Shown: positions 28,801-43,800, numbered from the stretch's first letter. The stretch is 64,000 bases of DNA from Climacteris rufus (GCA_013398175.1 VZRZ01002645.1:1540425-1604424); one strand, 5' to 3'. Notes: generated from the sequence alone by a model not told the origin. A program made the numbers and translations.

Positions 28801-31800
28801 TGCTTTAGCTGGTTCTGTTCCCTGATCCACCTTTTTAATTTGCAAATAAGTAGCATGACTTTATTAAAATTTTTTCCACATGTCTGGAGTTTAATGAATG
28901 CTCTAATATGGCAAGCTGACATATTATTGATTATTGTTCTTGCCAAGGAGAGTATGAGGCACAGTGCAGTATCTGTGGTATAAATTTTTATTATATAACA
29001 CACTGAGGTGGTACTTTTGCATCTTGCAGCAAAGTGGCAAGACACTGTCTGGTGTGTGACTTTTCAAACAGATAATCCCCAAGTACAGTTTTACATTCAA
29101 GCCTGAGCAAACGATCATTCCTCTGCAGAAGTTCAGACACACAGATTCACCAACAGTCATCAAAAAAATGTACAAAGTGCATATTTTTAAGTAACAAGTT
29201 TATATTTTTATTATTGGCTAAAAGACTATAAACGGCCTACAGCCCACAAGGACCACATCAATCATGACAGCAAATCTGAGTACTAGAAGCAGAAATGGAG
29301 GTTGTCAATACAGACAAAAAATAATTATGTGGAACTGCTGGGACAAAGCTGTCTGAAAAACATCAACACCTTTTCCTTCCTCCGATATACTCAGCAAGCT
29401 GTCATGCCTGAAGAGTGAACTGAGCTGTTTCAATTTTTGCCCTGCGTTCTTTGTTCCTGTTGCGGTTTTGTTTTTAAGAATCACAAGAAGAAGTTACTTG
29501 AAGTCACTAATATTAGCAGTTCTGTAGTCACACTAGAAACAATTGTACCGAGTACAGTAAATGCAAGCATGTGTGGCAAATTCTATCAGACAACACTAAA
29601 AAAAAAATAATGATCCACCATGGAAAAGTGAACAATTTACAAAGCAAAACATTTTTTCCTCTGTGATTCATTGCTTGTGTAATGCCCTGGCAGAGCCTTC
29701 TTTGTTTTCAGTAACAGAATGCTAACACTGCAGAGACAGGAAAGCAAAAGCATGGGTTATAAATCCTACATATAAAATCCTGGAACCAAATAGACTCCTC
29801 TGTAGCTTGCTAGCTTTATTATTTAAAATCTTTATGTACCATTCTGTTTACTCCAAGCAATTTCCAAATTGCAAAGATTCCCAAACTGTATATATCTGGA
29901 AATATACACAAAGATTGTTATAGACTGATTTCCCTTTATTGCCTTGTGTCTGCCCCCACACACTGCACATTAAAATACTTAACACACACTTAGAATGTAA
30001 ATCCATCTCATGCCAGAAAAGCTCTTTCGCTGTAACACATACTGCAAAGCACGCTTATGCCTGAATATTTCAGAAAAAGTTACACACAAAACTCCTTTGG
30101 TTCATGAAAAGTTAATTCTACTGAGGATTTACAATAATGCAGGGTTAGGTTATTTTCCTCTCCTCCCCACAACAGTATCTCACCGAATCTGGAGCTGTCT
30201 ACCACTGATAGAGTGTCTAACATCAGAAACAGCTGCCACTCCCTGGGAAGCTCACGGGGTAAGTGGAGAATAATGAGCAGCAAGCACCAGCAGAACAAAA
30301 GAAAATCCATCTTTATTTACCAACTGCTGCATGCTTGTTGCTGCATCAAGCTCATTCAAAGCCAACACCACACCCTTTAATTCAGAACAGACTATATTTA
30401 AGGAGCCTCTGCTTTTTTTTTTAATCAACTCATACATACCAATGGTTTGGGAAAAAAAAAATCATTAGGTTAACTAAGTCAGCATCCAATGATACCCTCG
30501 ATATTTACGAAAGCACCGGACCAACTATTAACTTTCTTATGGCCCAAAGTAACCAAGTAACAAGCCCAGGAGCACTGACTGAAAAACAAGGTCTCAGTTA
30601 TACGAAATGCAGTCAAGCGGCTACCACAAATCTATGGATAAATAATGCATTAAACTTTCTGCTCTGAGCCTCAGAAGTAGCACCTTTAATTGCATTTAGG
30701 CTTAACACTCAAAAAATTAGAGCTTTTGAGTTATGCAAGCCTTCTCTACATTCCCACACGCTCTGATGATGTACGACACTCCCTGATTGTACAGCCCCAG
30801 TTCCTGTCCGAGGGAACATGAAAGTTATGCCAATCGCAGCGCTAATGTGCCACCCGTCAAAGGCCGAATGAGTCATTTCTGAGCCTCAATGGCCATGAGA
30901 AGTGGTCTGCATCCTGTCGGCCTAATAAGGGCTTGGAAAACAGATGCCAATTTCCTTAAAGACGTGAAGCTTTCAGGAGCTGCCATCTAGTTCATGCTGA
31001 GGAGTGGGATGGTGATTTACAGTTAGTTTTTGCTGCTTGAGTAAACTGGGTAAGTGTCCACTCACTTCAAAACCAACTGAAATCAAAACAGATTTGGGAA
31101 AAGAAAGCAGGGCTTGAAAACTTGCCTTTGCATTTCTAAAGCACTCGGAAGCAAACCCTTTCCAAGTGCAGGGAGCTAATTTTGGATCTTAACGACCTGA
31201 CACCAAACAATTAAGTCTAGGGTGACCCAAATGAAAACTCTCAGCTCAAATATGTTTGTTTTTTTTATAATAATAGCTGCACAGACACCCACCAGGCTGG
31301 TGCACCACTCTTCGCTCCCCTTAGCAAACTGTCAGAAGAAGATATTTAAACACAGTAGGTTTTCAGTAGCTTGGGGAAATCAAAAAGAAAAGAAAAAAAA
31401 GAGGTTATGTTAATGTCTTTCCCAACACGCTGGCGGAGAGACGAGGACCTCTGGTCTGTCTGCCTATTCAGAGGCGCAGCGAAGGGGCCAGTTCTTTGAT
31501 TTTTTTTGGGCCCCTCTCTGGATGCCTCCTCGGCCGCCGCCTCCAGCGTACAGCTGCGGAGGCGCTGCCTGTGCCTGGAATCTCAATGAGGTGGCCGGGC
31601 CGGCTGCCGGGGCTGCTCCCCGGTGGGGAGGTCACCCGCAGCCCACGGCCACCGCGCCAGGCCAGCGCGGCACAAACAGCTCGGCTCCCCGTGCGTGGCC
31701 GGAGCTGCCTGAACAGCTCCGCTCCTCCATCTCTCCATGCGTGGCCACCACGCCAGGCCCACGCTGCGCAGCTCGGCTCCTCCGTGCTTGGCACGGCCCT

Positions 31801-34800
31801 AATGTGAGGTCCCACGGTCACAATGGGCTGATTCGGGGCACGACAAATCTGCTCCCCACCTTCTTCCCCCGCAGGCAGCTGGAATGGCTGTGCGGTGCAG
31901 GGCCGTGACTGACGTGACTGCCAACAGGTTCAGGAGAAGCGCCTCCTCCTCCTTGGTTTCAGCTTTTCTAAACCTACTGCTGTTTCTCACGCTCGCAGAG
32001 AGCTGCAATACAGGGCACCTGCTTCATTATCATATCTTGGGGGAATATGGGGAGGGAGGGAGAGGGGCACTGGAGGTGGGGTGAAGGGTGACAGATGAGC
32101 CGTCTGGCCTTCGAGCAACAAAGGGAGCCATGCGAGGACAACTTCTGGTCACCTGGCACCCCACATCTGTAAATTAACTTCAGAAAGCAGCACACAGCCT
32201 CGGCTTAGGGCTTCCCACAAAGCTATGCAGAAAAGCAAACGTATTGGAAGCTGCCCCTGTCTTTAGTTACACAACAGCACAGGTGGGAAACACCCAGTGA
32301 AGGCAACGGGTGCTCTGATTCACAAAGCTGGCCATGGGAGAGATCAGAAGTCAGATTACTGAGAAAGAAAAACAGATTCTCACCCAATACTTTCTCTACG
32401 CAGGGAATGGACAACTACCACGTTCTCAGATTCCATCTCTGCCAAAGGGCTGAGATCACCAGCCAACACTGCCACTGCTGAAGATGACACCTCTGTATTT
32501 TTTACCACTGTATTTCAACTGTATGGTTATGTAAAACTGAAACATGGAGCTTCTTTTTTTGCTGAATTTCAGTTTAGAAGGTCAAAAATGTTGCCATATT
32601 GCTTACAGCAATCAATTTAAGCAATACCAGATATTCCCAAAGGAGCAAAAGAGAATTAATCAGCATGTAAAAAACTCCTTACTCCTACCTTTGGCACAGC
32701 TTAGTCAGGCTAGTCCTAACCTACAGCTGTCTCCAGTGGGAGAAGATGTAAATGAAATTTCATTTAAAACAGCAGTTTTAAGGATAGCTACATAAATTAC
32801 AGGAAAATATAAAGTGATTTCTTAAGCTATACTGAAAACAATCTCAGAGTGAATTGCATCTTCACTACCCCATGGTGCGAGCAAAGGACTTATAACTACC
32901 ATGAGGTGTCTGACACGATTAGAGAAATCTTTTCTGTAATAAGCTTGCAAGCAGCTGCAGCATTTTAACAAAATAAAACATTCCTGTAACAGAAAGCGCC
33001 ATCATGTATTTCTCTGCTTTTGACAGGTGCCCAACTCTCTCCCATTTTTATAAATAAATAAAAATGACAGAGGAGGTGTCAGATTCACTGAACTGAATTA
33101 AGCATACTTAGAACAATTATTTCTCCCCAAGTAATTTTTACCTTGACACTATGATGGAAAATAGCACAAGCAGCTAACAAGGCACTTAAGCTAATAAGCC
33201 TCTGCAACTTTTTTAGTATCTTCCCTTAGAGGAGGGAGGTAGCTACAACTGTTCCTCAAGCCCATCTGAAGTTAACAGTCAATATTTCTGCAAATCAGGC
33301 TCTTAAATACACCCCATGTACTTACAAAACCAGTGTGACTTAGTCCTCCCAAGATTTTATGTCTACTACAAAGAATAATAAAATGTAAACCAAAAACACC
33401 AAACACACCACATCCTAGTGTACTTGAACAAGGATGGGCTTTTCTAGACAGGACCTAAAAGCTGAATCAATTATTTTACCTATTCACCTGAGAATCCTTA
33501 GCCATGACTCTTGTGTTTATCTGAACACATGCCTGATTTGAATATCACAAACCCAGTTTTGTTCTTCAGTAAATCCCATCCAGAGACTGGCAGAGTGTCA
33601 GAGGGGACAAAGCAAAGAAACACACACAAACCACAGCTCTTCCAGAACGAAGCAAGACTGAAATCACAGTTTTAACTTGTATTCCTCAAGCTGTCTAAAC
33701 ATAGACGATGTTCAGGAAAAGCATCGTTAATTGATTAAAAATTATTTTAGGTCCCTTCCCCAACTCTGCCCCATTAAAAAAAAAATTAGGCAAATCAAAG
33801 ACTCAGGCAAGAGTGATTTTTATGATGCATTTATTTGCCAACATTAAACCTGGAAAGTCCTCAGCAGAGGCTTCCCATTAAAATCCCAGAGCTGGTGAGG
33901 CTGAGAGGTGAGCTGGTAGCTTGGGGGCTGGGTGCACATGGGAAAGCAACAGCAGGGGAGGGAAAAAGCAGGACACAGCCACGAAGAAAACAGAAAACAT
34001 CCACAGCAAGGACTCATGGAGTCCCTGGCTCGCTCTTCTAGGCTCCCATTACCACATCATTGTGTCATTCACAAAGCGAATCAAAACCTCAGGGAATTGT
34101 AAAGAAACGGAGAAAAAAAAAAAAGGCTAAAGGACATTAGGCAAGATTTATGGAAACAGCAGCATTTCTAAACCTGATGATAAGGACCAACTTCAGAGGC
34201 AGTTTGAAAAGGAAAAAAAAAAGTTCCCTTTGTAAAAACTAAGCTGCAGAACATGGACTTTAATAAATAAGCCATTTATGGAGAGTAAGAAATTAACACA
34301 TCGTATTGTTATCCTTTAGCTTCCGGGTTTGAGTCCTAATTTTCAACATAAATGCACAGAGTTGTTTTAGGCCACTTACAATAAAAGCTCTAGCAGTAAT
34401 TGTGTGATCATGCTGTGCATCAGGAAATTTCTTAAAAGTGCCAAGAAAATAAAATCAATGCAGAATTTTAAACATGTTTATACAAACACTCACTGGGTAA
34501 ATATTTCATAGAAAGATGAATGAAAGCTAAGTTAAGCAAACATTTCAATGGCAAAAATAAGTAACATTTAAAAAGAGGAGTTGTCTTTATAGGGCTGGGG
34601 CTAATTTGGATTTTCCTTCTTCATTTTGTCTCTAGCAAGTCTGGAAAAGCCTGGAGGAACACAAGGAGACCATGTTAGTTCTAATGAAAAGTTTCATTTA
34701 TCTTGAGCCATTTAATGGCCATCAATGGAAAAATTACAAGCACTTCCCAGAAAGCAAGTTCTAATATTTGTTATCATGGCAACCTCCTGGTTACGCCTCC

Positions 34801-37800
34801 AAATTTAGTATTCCACAGATAAGTTTTACTGAGTCACTACCCCAAAATGAGCAAGAAAAATCTCTTCCAGATAACAGGAGTGGTGCCTCACTTCAGAGGA
34901 ATTTTGCAAAGTAACTTAATTGCATACTGAGGATTTATGAAAGCAACTTCACCACTGAGTAACATAAGAGCGAACAGCCACCTCTGGTGCTAAGCTCAGC
35001 CGAGGAACACAGGCGTAAGAAACTCTGCCAAGGATTTCTGTGCCTTGCACTGAGGTGTGTCATCACTGTAAAGCGCAGCACAATCCACACTGCTGCCCCA
35101 ACAGGGTCACAAGTTCAGTCAGACACACCATTACAACTCACTTTTTTTATAAGAGACTGTAAAAATATTGAATCTCAACATAATCAAATAGCAAAATTCC
35201 TGCTGGATTTCAGTGGCAACGCAATTTACCCCTGTAACACTAATATGACTAAAAACACATACACACAATCACAACTCTTTTCTGAACCCCAAAGTCATCC
35301 ATTATATTAAGCACATTATACTTCTCCCTAACAGCTTCAAGCTCCAGGAGAGATGCATGTCAGTCACATGAAGACCTGTTTCTTACACAAGGAGGAATGA
35401 AATAAAGACCAACTTGAAAAAAGACACAATAAAGACTCACCTACCTTGACATGGCTACTATGAATACATTTTCATGTTGTTAACAGCATCTTGGTACACT
35501 AAAGTCACTTCGCTTTTTAAAAACTAAGTAAAAAGTGAAAGGTATATCTCACACAGAAGTGGGAAGAGGACAGACACAGGAGACGGGAGTTTGAATTACA
35601 CTTTCGAGTCTGCAGTGCCCCATACTTTTGTTTTGGGAAGACATGACAAAAATTCCAATCTCATCTATTCAAGCTGCTCTTCTTACCAGTGGAAAAACAA
35701 ACACCACCCTCTACCTCCAGCCTGCCCTAAACCCACACCAGTTTCTGTGGGCATCAAATCTGGCACTTGCCTCACTGGATTCTGTGAGGTCAGGGGCTGC
35801 TGCATCAGCCCCACCTTTCCTCCACACCTGGTTTTCCAAGCACAGTGCACCACAAGACTGCTCCTCACCGTGCACGTCCCCTCCGCCATCAGAATCCTGA
35901 AAGCCCCATCCCATAACTGAGCACAGTCCATGCTCTACAGTTCCATCTTCCCACTCCCACTAGGATGTCCCCAAAGAACAGAAGCAAAACAAACACCAAA
36001 ACACATCTCTTGCCTAACACAGTTACAGCTACACACCAGGTGTAGAACTTGCAACACCTACAATAGCTGTTCAGCAAAGTCAGATTCCCACACTTTAAGT
36101 CTGAGACCACCAGAAAACTATAAATAAAGTTTTAAACTCATATGACAGCTTTTTACTTTTTCTTGTTTAAAAGACAATTTTTTTTTTAAAAAGGAGAGAA
36201 AAAAACCTACAGGTCACCTGGGGTAACATTCCTGAAGGTCATCTGGGGCTATGCTCATGCTTCAGGGATTTCTGGAAAGGAAGGTACAGGCACACTTACA
36301 GCAACTCCTGCATGCAAACTCTGCTTGATGCTTAGAACACACTCTGCTTACAAGCATTTCCTGCCACTGGTTTCTGCTGATGTTTCCAGCTCAGGCAGCA
36401 GCTGCTGGGGGCTCCCCTCCAGGGGTCACAAGCCAAGCAAGGCCACCCTGCAAACCCTCCTGTTGCTGCTGCCAGCAAGGTGGGAGGGGAACAGGAGGAT
36501 AGCGGCACCTTTGGGAGGGCGTAGAGTGTGCTAGAAATGAGTCAAGATGTGGCTACCACAATGCTGGCTGGAGTCTGCTGCATCAGAGCAGAAGGGAAGG
36601 TGCTGGGCTGAGAGCACAGCCAGGGCAGGGAGAGGTGGCAGCCTGACCCCCACCCCAGGCCATGCCAGCTGAGCCTGTGGCCATCACCAGTCCCAGTCCT
36701 GCTCCCATCCCAGTGCCAACACGGGCAGCTGGAAGCGCAGGTTGTGCCCAGTCCATGAGGAGAGTACTGCTCCCCACCCAGGACCTCGTTCCTGACACAC
36801 AGCCAAATCCAGCCAGTTTAAATATCAAAGCTATATCCTTTAGATACACACAGATACCTAGGTACGTTAAACAGAGCTAATGTGGAACCTGGCCCTGAGC
36901 ACAGTATTGCTGCACTGACCCTGCTCCTTCACAGGCACAACAAAAACTCACAGGCAAATCTTCTAAAGTCACAGTGGCCATGAAGACTAAGACCATCCTC
37001 TGGTCTGGAGAAGCTACAACGTTTAGATTTTTCCCGAACTAATGCTTTTGGCACATTTATTTCCCCATCATCTCTGAGAAAACCTTTTTAACTTCAGGAT
37101 TACAGCCTCTGTATCAAGCTAAGAAACAAAAATGTTTTCAAAAAGCAGTCACTGAACACTTGCAATTTTCATTTATCTACAGCACACTAAATGAACCTTG
37201 GTTGTGCACAGATTTACTGCAAATTGCAGTTTTCTAAATGAAGATACAGTTAGCTATAGAAATTGGAAAGCACAGGTAACACCCTCTCCTTTAAAAAAAA
37301 GAAAAAAATAGAGAACAAAGGACCCAAATGAAAATTACTGTCCTGGTATTATACTTGGTGATAAAATTGCAGCTCAACTACAGAATTAACTAAGCACAAG
37401 TCCACTACTGAGTCCCTATCACTGGTTTGAGAAAATGTTTTTCTATACATTTTTCCTCCCCTCATCAGAGAATCCAAATTTCCTAGTTTAATCATTTTCC
37501 TGTTTCCAAAACAAATGGGAGCCTTTTTAAGGAATGAGGACATCTAGTTATTTAATCACAGATACAGTACAAGATTAAAACGGTTTTGAAAAATCCATCC
37601 ATTATGTTGAAGTTTCCCAATGAGCATTAAATCAACAGGTTCCCAATTTCAGGTATAAAATCTGATTGAAACTGCTGCTCTGCAAAACTACCACATTCTC
37701 CTGCCCCTCCTTCCTGAAAATGCAATCTGAATTGCTACTTCATAAAGAAATACATCCCATACTAACAGGAGTTCTATGAAAAATTCTTAATGGCCTGCAA

Positions 37801-40800
37801 GGATTCTTATACTTAGCCCAAAGGTGAAATTAACAGTAACTGATCACACAGAAATGAACTGCTCCACAGATACCATACCAGCAGGCTCCCATTCCATGCT
37901 GCAGTTGGAATTTCTACCAAATTTTGGGTGGTGGCAGTTAAACAGCTTCATTTGCAGTCCTCTGTTCTTTGCACCTAATTCATGACAGCAAGCAGGATGG
38001 AGAGAAAGGTGGTTATGACATTTCATTAGGTATGCTTCCCTGTCTTAATCTTCAAAAAGGAAATTGCAAACAGAAAGCTGAAAAAAGAGTGATAAAGAAA
38101 AAGCAAAGAAGACGGGGTGAGGGAAATAAAAAGAATTTTTTTTAAATGGAGTTTATGATTACAAACATCATTGCTTTTTAGAAAGAAGAGATTCAGCCAT
38201 ATTCCCCCTTCCTTTGTACTGAAGTTTAATAAACATTCTCTCCAAGTTACCAATTTTGAGAAAATCACTGGATAAACACTTGTGTTAACCCAGCTACATG
38301 GCTCAGTGCCAAATGTAATGCCAAACTTCCCAGTTGCAAAACGAGCTGTTTTTACACACCAAAGTAACCACGCAGCAGGCCTGCCGAGCCTGAAGACAGC
38401 TGACAGAGATGACTGTTGCTGTCCCCCCATTGCACCGACATCCATCCAAATACCAACATCTGCTGTGCTACAATTTACTTTTTACACAACATTTAGCAAA
38501 ACAGTGCCTCTGACTGCAACATCATTAAGGAAGTAACAACAAATAAATCGCAAAGTCCCATCAGACAATTGTAAAATTAAAGCATAGTTTGCTTTGCATA
38601 CACTGAGCTTTAGTTCAGACGTATTGGACTTCAGAAATATTAAGTATTAGAACCTGTTTTCTTTCATTAAACACACAACACAATTCTCTAAACCATGACA
38701 AGTGTAATCCATCATTACAGTGTAAATTACAGTTCTGAGGATATTGACTTGACTCAATAGGCAGAGAAGCAGATGCCTGCAAGGCAGCACGGCCTGCCCA
38801 GGACCATCGCAGCAGACCAGACTCCTAACAGGATTACACTGTGCCTGGGAGCGTAAGCTCTGAATTCAGGGTTCACCCAGAGCATGTTATTTGTGCTTGC
38901 AAAGTAAGGAATTAACATTCCTAGAAACTAAAGTGCCCTTTGCCTTAAAAGCAGGATAGGGCAAACGGGCCAAGGTAATTGGACACCACCGCACAGAGAT
39001 GAGGTGGGCTCTGGTAGTGAGCCCTGTTACAAATTCACAGTGTGGGGGTTCAAACTAGGATTTTGGCCAGGTTTTCTGCTGCCCAACACAGTTCACATAG
39101 CAAAAAACCCTACATAATTGGTGTCCTCCAATGAGTTACCCTTCACACCTGCATCACTCAGGGTTCAAGTCAAAATAGGCCTCCATTGCCACCCTGACAC
39201 TGCCCCTGACAGGGCTCAGGTTTCATGGGTACAGAGGCAAAACAGGAGGAAGAACAAAGAATTTTTATCTTTAAAACTGTGACCAGTTTTCAAAACTGAC
39301 TCTTTCTTCCTCCTGTCCTGCATTATTTCTATGAATGCAAAAATAAGAAAAAAAAAAAATCTCGCTTTCTTTCGAAAAGCAGATACTGAAATGGAAAATT
39401 TAATGAAAAAAAACCCTTGAATTTTATCAGACATCAATTCAAGGGTTTTCCCTCAGTCTTTCTGCTCCTCATCACCGTCTTTAACATTTTTAACCAAAAA
39501 AATGCTTGAGTTACAAAAAGCAACATTTTTTGTCAGAACAATCAGTCCCCCTACATTTCCAGACAACATGTCTGTCAGGAACAACAACATACCCAACACT
39601 GAGCTCCAGATACAAGAACTTGGCAGGCTGTATCACAAAGTAGTTTCACCAAAACAATACAGTTTCCCTTAAATCCCTATCAGCCTAATAGTGGAAGACA
39701 ATAATATTTCAGATAACATAGACAGCAAGCATTTTGGTAAGTTCAGTGGACATTCTCTATTCAATCCAAAAATAGCCAACATCCACAGCCAGGTTAACAG
39801 AAATGCTACTAATTTCATGCTTAATTCATGCTAAAGGCAGGGGGTTAAGGCTTAAATGCTTCTGGAGGTTTTGGCCAGTGCTGATCTGTGTTAGACTATG
39901 TATATATGCACACACACACACACTTATGCACACACAAATATATATGCCCATTGTGGGACACCGGAGAAGCTGTGCAAAGCACAGCCTGTGCCCAGATCCT
40001 CTCCAAGGCAGGGGTTTAGAGGACAGACTCCTCTGTGCTACCTACTACATGTTTGCACAACACAAGTCAAGGTCCATTGGAAACTTATCTGAAGAGTTGC
40101 TCCTGCGCAAACTTTAGGTTCAACCTCTGAGTTCAGCACTGAAACATTATTTGTTTGTCCATTTATCCCCTGGCACGGTTGGCTTTCTGTCAGACAGATG
40201 TATGCCACATGCAAGTAATTTCCCAACCTCTCTGCTCCACCTCCCTCCACACACTCTGCACACACTCTGACCCCTCAACAAATGTTGTAATAGAGGAGGA
40301 AGTGTTTCTGACAGTTTGCATACACTTCACAACAATTTTATGCCAGAGTATAAACGTTTTCTCCTGCCTCCAACCCTACTTGTAAGGAAAGAAAGCAAAA
40401 CAACCACCACTTCCCAAACAACTGAATGCCCTAAACCTAGCAGCAAGAAAGGGGAGGGAAGGGGTGGAGAGGAAAGGACAGAGAGGATGGATTACACTGA
40501 AGTTATTTTTGTCCAGTTCAAGTAGATGGGCAGAGACAACTAAATATAGAATTTATCAAAGCAGGTGAACAAGAAAGATGACATGAGGCCCACGTTCCAA
40601 GCAGCAAGCAATAAACGAAGCAGACTCCTACCTGCTGGCCCAAAAAGCTCCCCAAACCAACCTTATTTGCATAAGCAAGATTTGATTGAACAAACACTCA
40701 ACTCACTATGGCCTTCCCTTCAAATATGTGACAATGTAAATGGTAAGCAGATAGGTTTCCTGTCTCTTACCTGCTTGTACTAAATATAAACAAGACTACG

Positions 40801-43800
40801 AAGTCCACATTAAAATGGAAAGAGGTTCACTCTGTGGTGACTCCGACAGAAATTCTTCAGAAGTACGTTTGTATGTACAGCTGGGTAATAAAGCACTGCT
40901 TGAAATCAAACATTAAGGAATGTTACGTTGTCAGTGGCAACACAAAGGATGTGGTTTCTATGAAAGTTAACCAGTTATGTCAAGGACAATTGCTTTATTC
41001 TGGTCACACTGCAGTCCAGGGCTTGCTCGGAGTAACTGCTACTGTAGTTTGGATTTCACAAGTGAAAATCCATTCATACATATTTTTAACTCCTTCCAGA
41101 GTCTGGGTTAGTCTGTGAAAGGCCCTGGGTGGCTGGTGCCAGAAGCACACACTCCTTTCAGTAACTGTGAGCAGCCCAGGATGGGGAACACACAGACAGC
41201 AAGACTCACCAGGCTCTTGAGCTCACAGAGCCTGCAGCCAAGGATCCAAACAAATGCATTTAGAAGGACATTAAGCACTTGGCCTCTAGGCACAAAGGAG
41301 TGGGCAAGGAAACCTCTGGAGGAAAGACATGGCACAGTCAAGCCATGACTTCTGTGGAAGCCACACACATCAGTGCCATAATCTACCACTGGGCTCAGAG
41401 AACAGAAAGCTTTTATGAGGAACATTTCCCTTCTCCCATCTGTGCTCCCAGTTACCACAGCATCCAAGAGCCCCACAGCCTGAGCTGCATTTGTCCTCAC
41501 AACAACCCCATGAAGTAAGGAAGTGCTGTTATCACCACTTTACAGATAGGGAACTGGGGCACAGAGGGAGAAAAAATAACCCTATCCAAGGTGATTGTAC
41601 AGGAGGAAGTCTGTGGCAGAGCAGGGGAAGACTGTCTTTGATTCTCAGTTCCAGGACGTACCCTCATACACCAGACACCTTTTCAGCTCCTAGATATTAT
41701 GCCTTGGGTTTGACTGACCCACCTAGCTCCCCCGGGCCACAAGGAATGGGAATGCATATACCTCTTAGCAACACCATTTGCAAGAAAAATGGAGGAGGGT
41801 ATCAGATATAAGTGCTGTTTGCATTCTGAAGTCCAAACCTGAACAAGGAAAACAATTTCCAAAATAGCTGCCACTATCCTGGTATTGTGGGAAAAGGAAG
41901 GAAGATGTATCAAGTTTTCAAAGCAGAAAATTAAAAACATCCATGGCAGATCATAAGTACAATTTAAAAATAATTAGTGAAAGTTTAACAGGAAGCTGGT
42001 ATTAGACATGCATCCTTCAAGAATATCCCTGTTCTAGAGATTTTAAGTTACAGAACAATAAGAAATAAAGAAAATCCCTTTGGTACTACAGCTATCTCAT
42101 TTCAGACACAGATCTAAACAAAGGTCTAATGTAGTTTCATACAGAGACCTTGGCTCCAGACTTCACACAACAATCTTGTCTCAGATAAAACAAATTCCAG
42201 AGACTGCCCACTGCTCAAGGCTTCCCATTTCTGGCTGAGCCAGGCTTCAACCCTGCCCATAAGGCTCTCTTTTCTAAGTGAAACACCACATCAGGTCCAA
42301 AATTTACTGTCCTTTAGGACTCCAGTTGCAGCCCTCCAGAGAACCTGTTATGAAATAAGCATCTACAGCTGAAGAGGATTCATAAAGCAGCATTTAATGT
42401 CAACTGTTTGAGGTGACTATTACGCCGGAACAAACAGCAGAGATCCATCACCCTTTGGATCACCGGATTTATCTAATCTGACTCCAAAAGGTGACTGGTC
42501 ATCCTAATGGCCAAAAAATGACAAGACTGCTACTAAACCATCACAAACAGGCCATGATAAACGACACAGCCGCTACACTGATTGGGACAAAGGAAGAAAT
42601 TTGTGAGTAGGTGGTAGCTGAAGGCACCAGAGCAGCCATGATGAGCTTCCAGGTCACCTCTGCTAACCACAGACTATTCTGTTAATCACTGATGATAAGC
42701 TGGACCTCATGGCCCAGGCCTCAAGTTGTACAACAGGCTGTTGCTGTAAACTTCAACCACTTGCAACACAAGGTGCATCTAAAGCACATCTCCTCTGCCA
42801 CAGAGTCTGAAGGAGCTACAGCCAATCAGCTACTGCTGAAGGTAGCAGCATCAGGCACCCAGTTCAGCTTCCATCAGTGACAAAATAGAAGCCCTGCTTG
42901 AAGAGGACCAGAAAGAACAGAGCTAGTTCCACTACACCTCCTGCTACCCCCATTTGTCCCCCTTCTTTTACACCAGGACTATAAAAAAAGTGAAGGAGAA
43001 AGGCTGGGATGAGGTTAGAAACATTTCTACTTTCTGACAGCAAGCATCACAGCAACAACAGCCAAACAAACGAAAGCAAAACTTTCAGCAGTTTCACAGC
43101 TACATAACAAACTCAGTAATCCAGACATTCTGGCAATTCAAGCAAAAAGCAACTTTTGGGTTCAGAGCACAGACCCAAAACACTAACAACAAGTAGTAAA
43201 TAAACAAACTTTGTTTATTATTCCAAGTTTTGAACTTTTACCTTGAAAAATCCCAACTTCTATATTTGAACAGACCAGCCAACACTGAAAAATGAAAAGG
43301 CCTGTTGACAACTGAGGAACTGCTATTTATTTTCTGTTTGATGGCCATCACAAGGAATATAAAAAATAAAACCAAACACCTCTACAAATGGGGTTGTTAT
43401 TCTCCTTCAAAAGCAAGGTGGGCTTTGCATGACCTTCCCAGTATCCCAGTATCAAATTGGTCAAGAATCACAGAATACTTTATGTTAAAAAGAGCCAATT
43501 AAGGTGATCTAGTCTGACCGCCCTTCTCAAAGCAGGGCCATTCAAAATGCTGCATGACAAATCACATTAATAGTGCATATAGGTAATTAAGGAGAATTAT
43601 AATAAGACAAACACAAGAAATCTAACAAATACAACTTTATCAAACTGCAATTTTCAAGTCAAATTTGTGAACAAAATCTTAAGTCTGCTTGGCCATGTGC
43701 CCTCATTTCAATCTCCTTGCCTCCAGTAACTGGTCTGAGCATTCTAAGAATCAACAGAAAGATGAACATCAATACATTCTCTGTGTGTGCTGGGCATAAA

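Noticed and set aside
28671..29175. Minus-strand frames of 124 and 83 codons as a pseudogene
   Set aside because: The basic stretch [18 protein letters not shown] suggested a protein relic, but I could not link it to any family.
31496..31908. Proteins of 103-128 residues on both strands in the CpG-rich block
   Set aside because: Overlapping frames in several phases are the normal result of few stop codons in GC-rich DNA; no domain is seen.
38990..39060. Second tRNA-derived SINE (gggttcaaactagg)
   Set aside because: Only a partial B-box-like word, with no A box and no tail.
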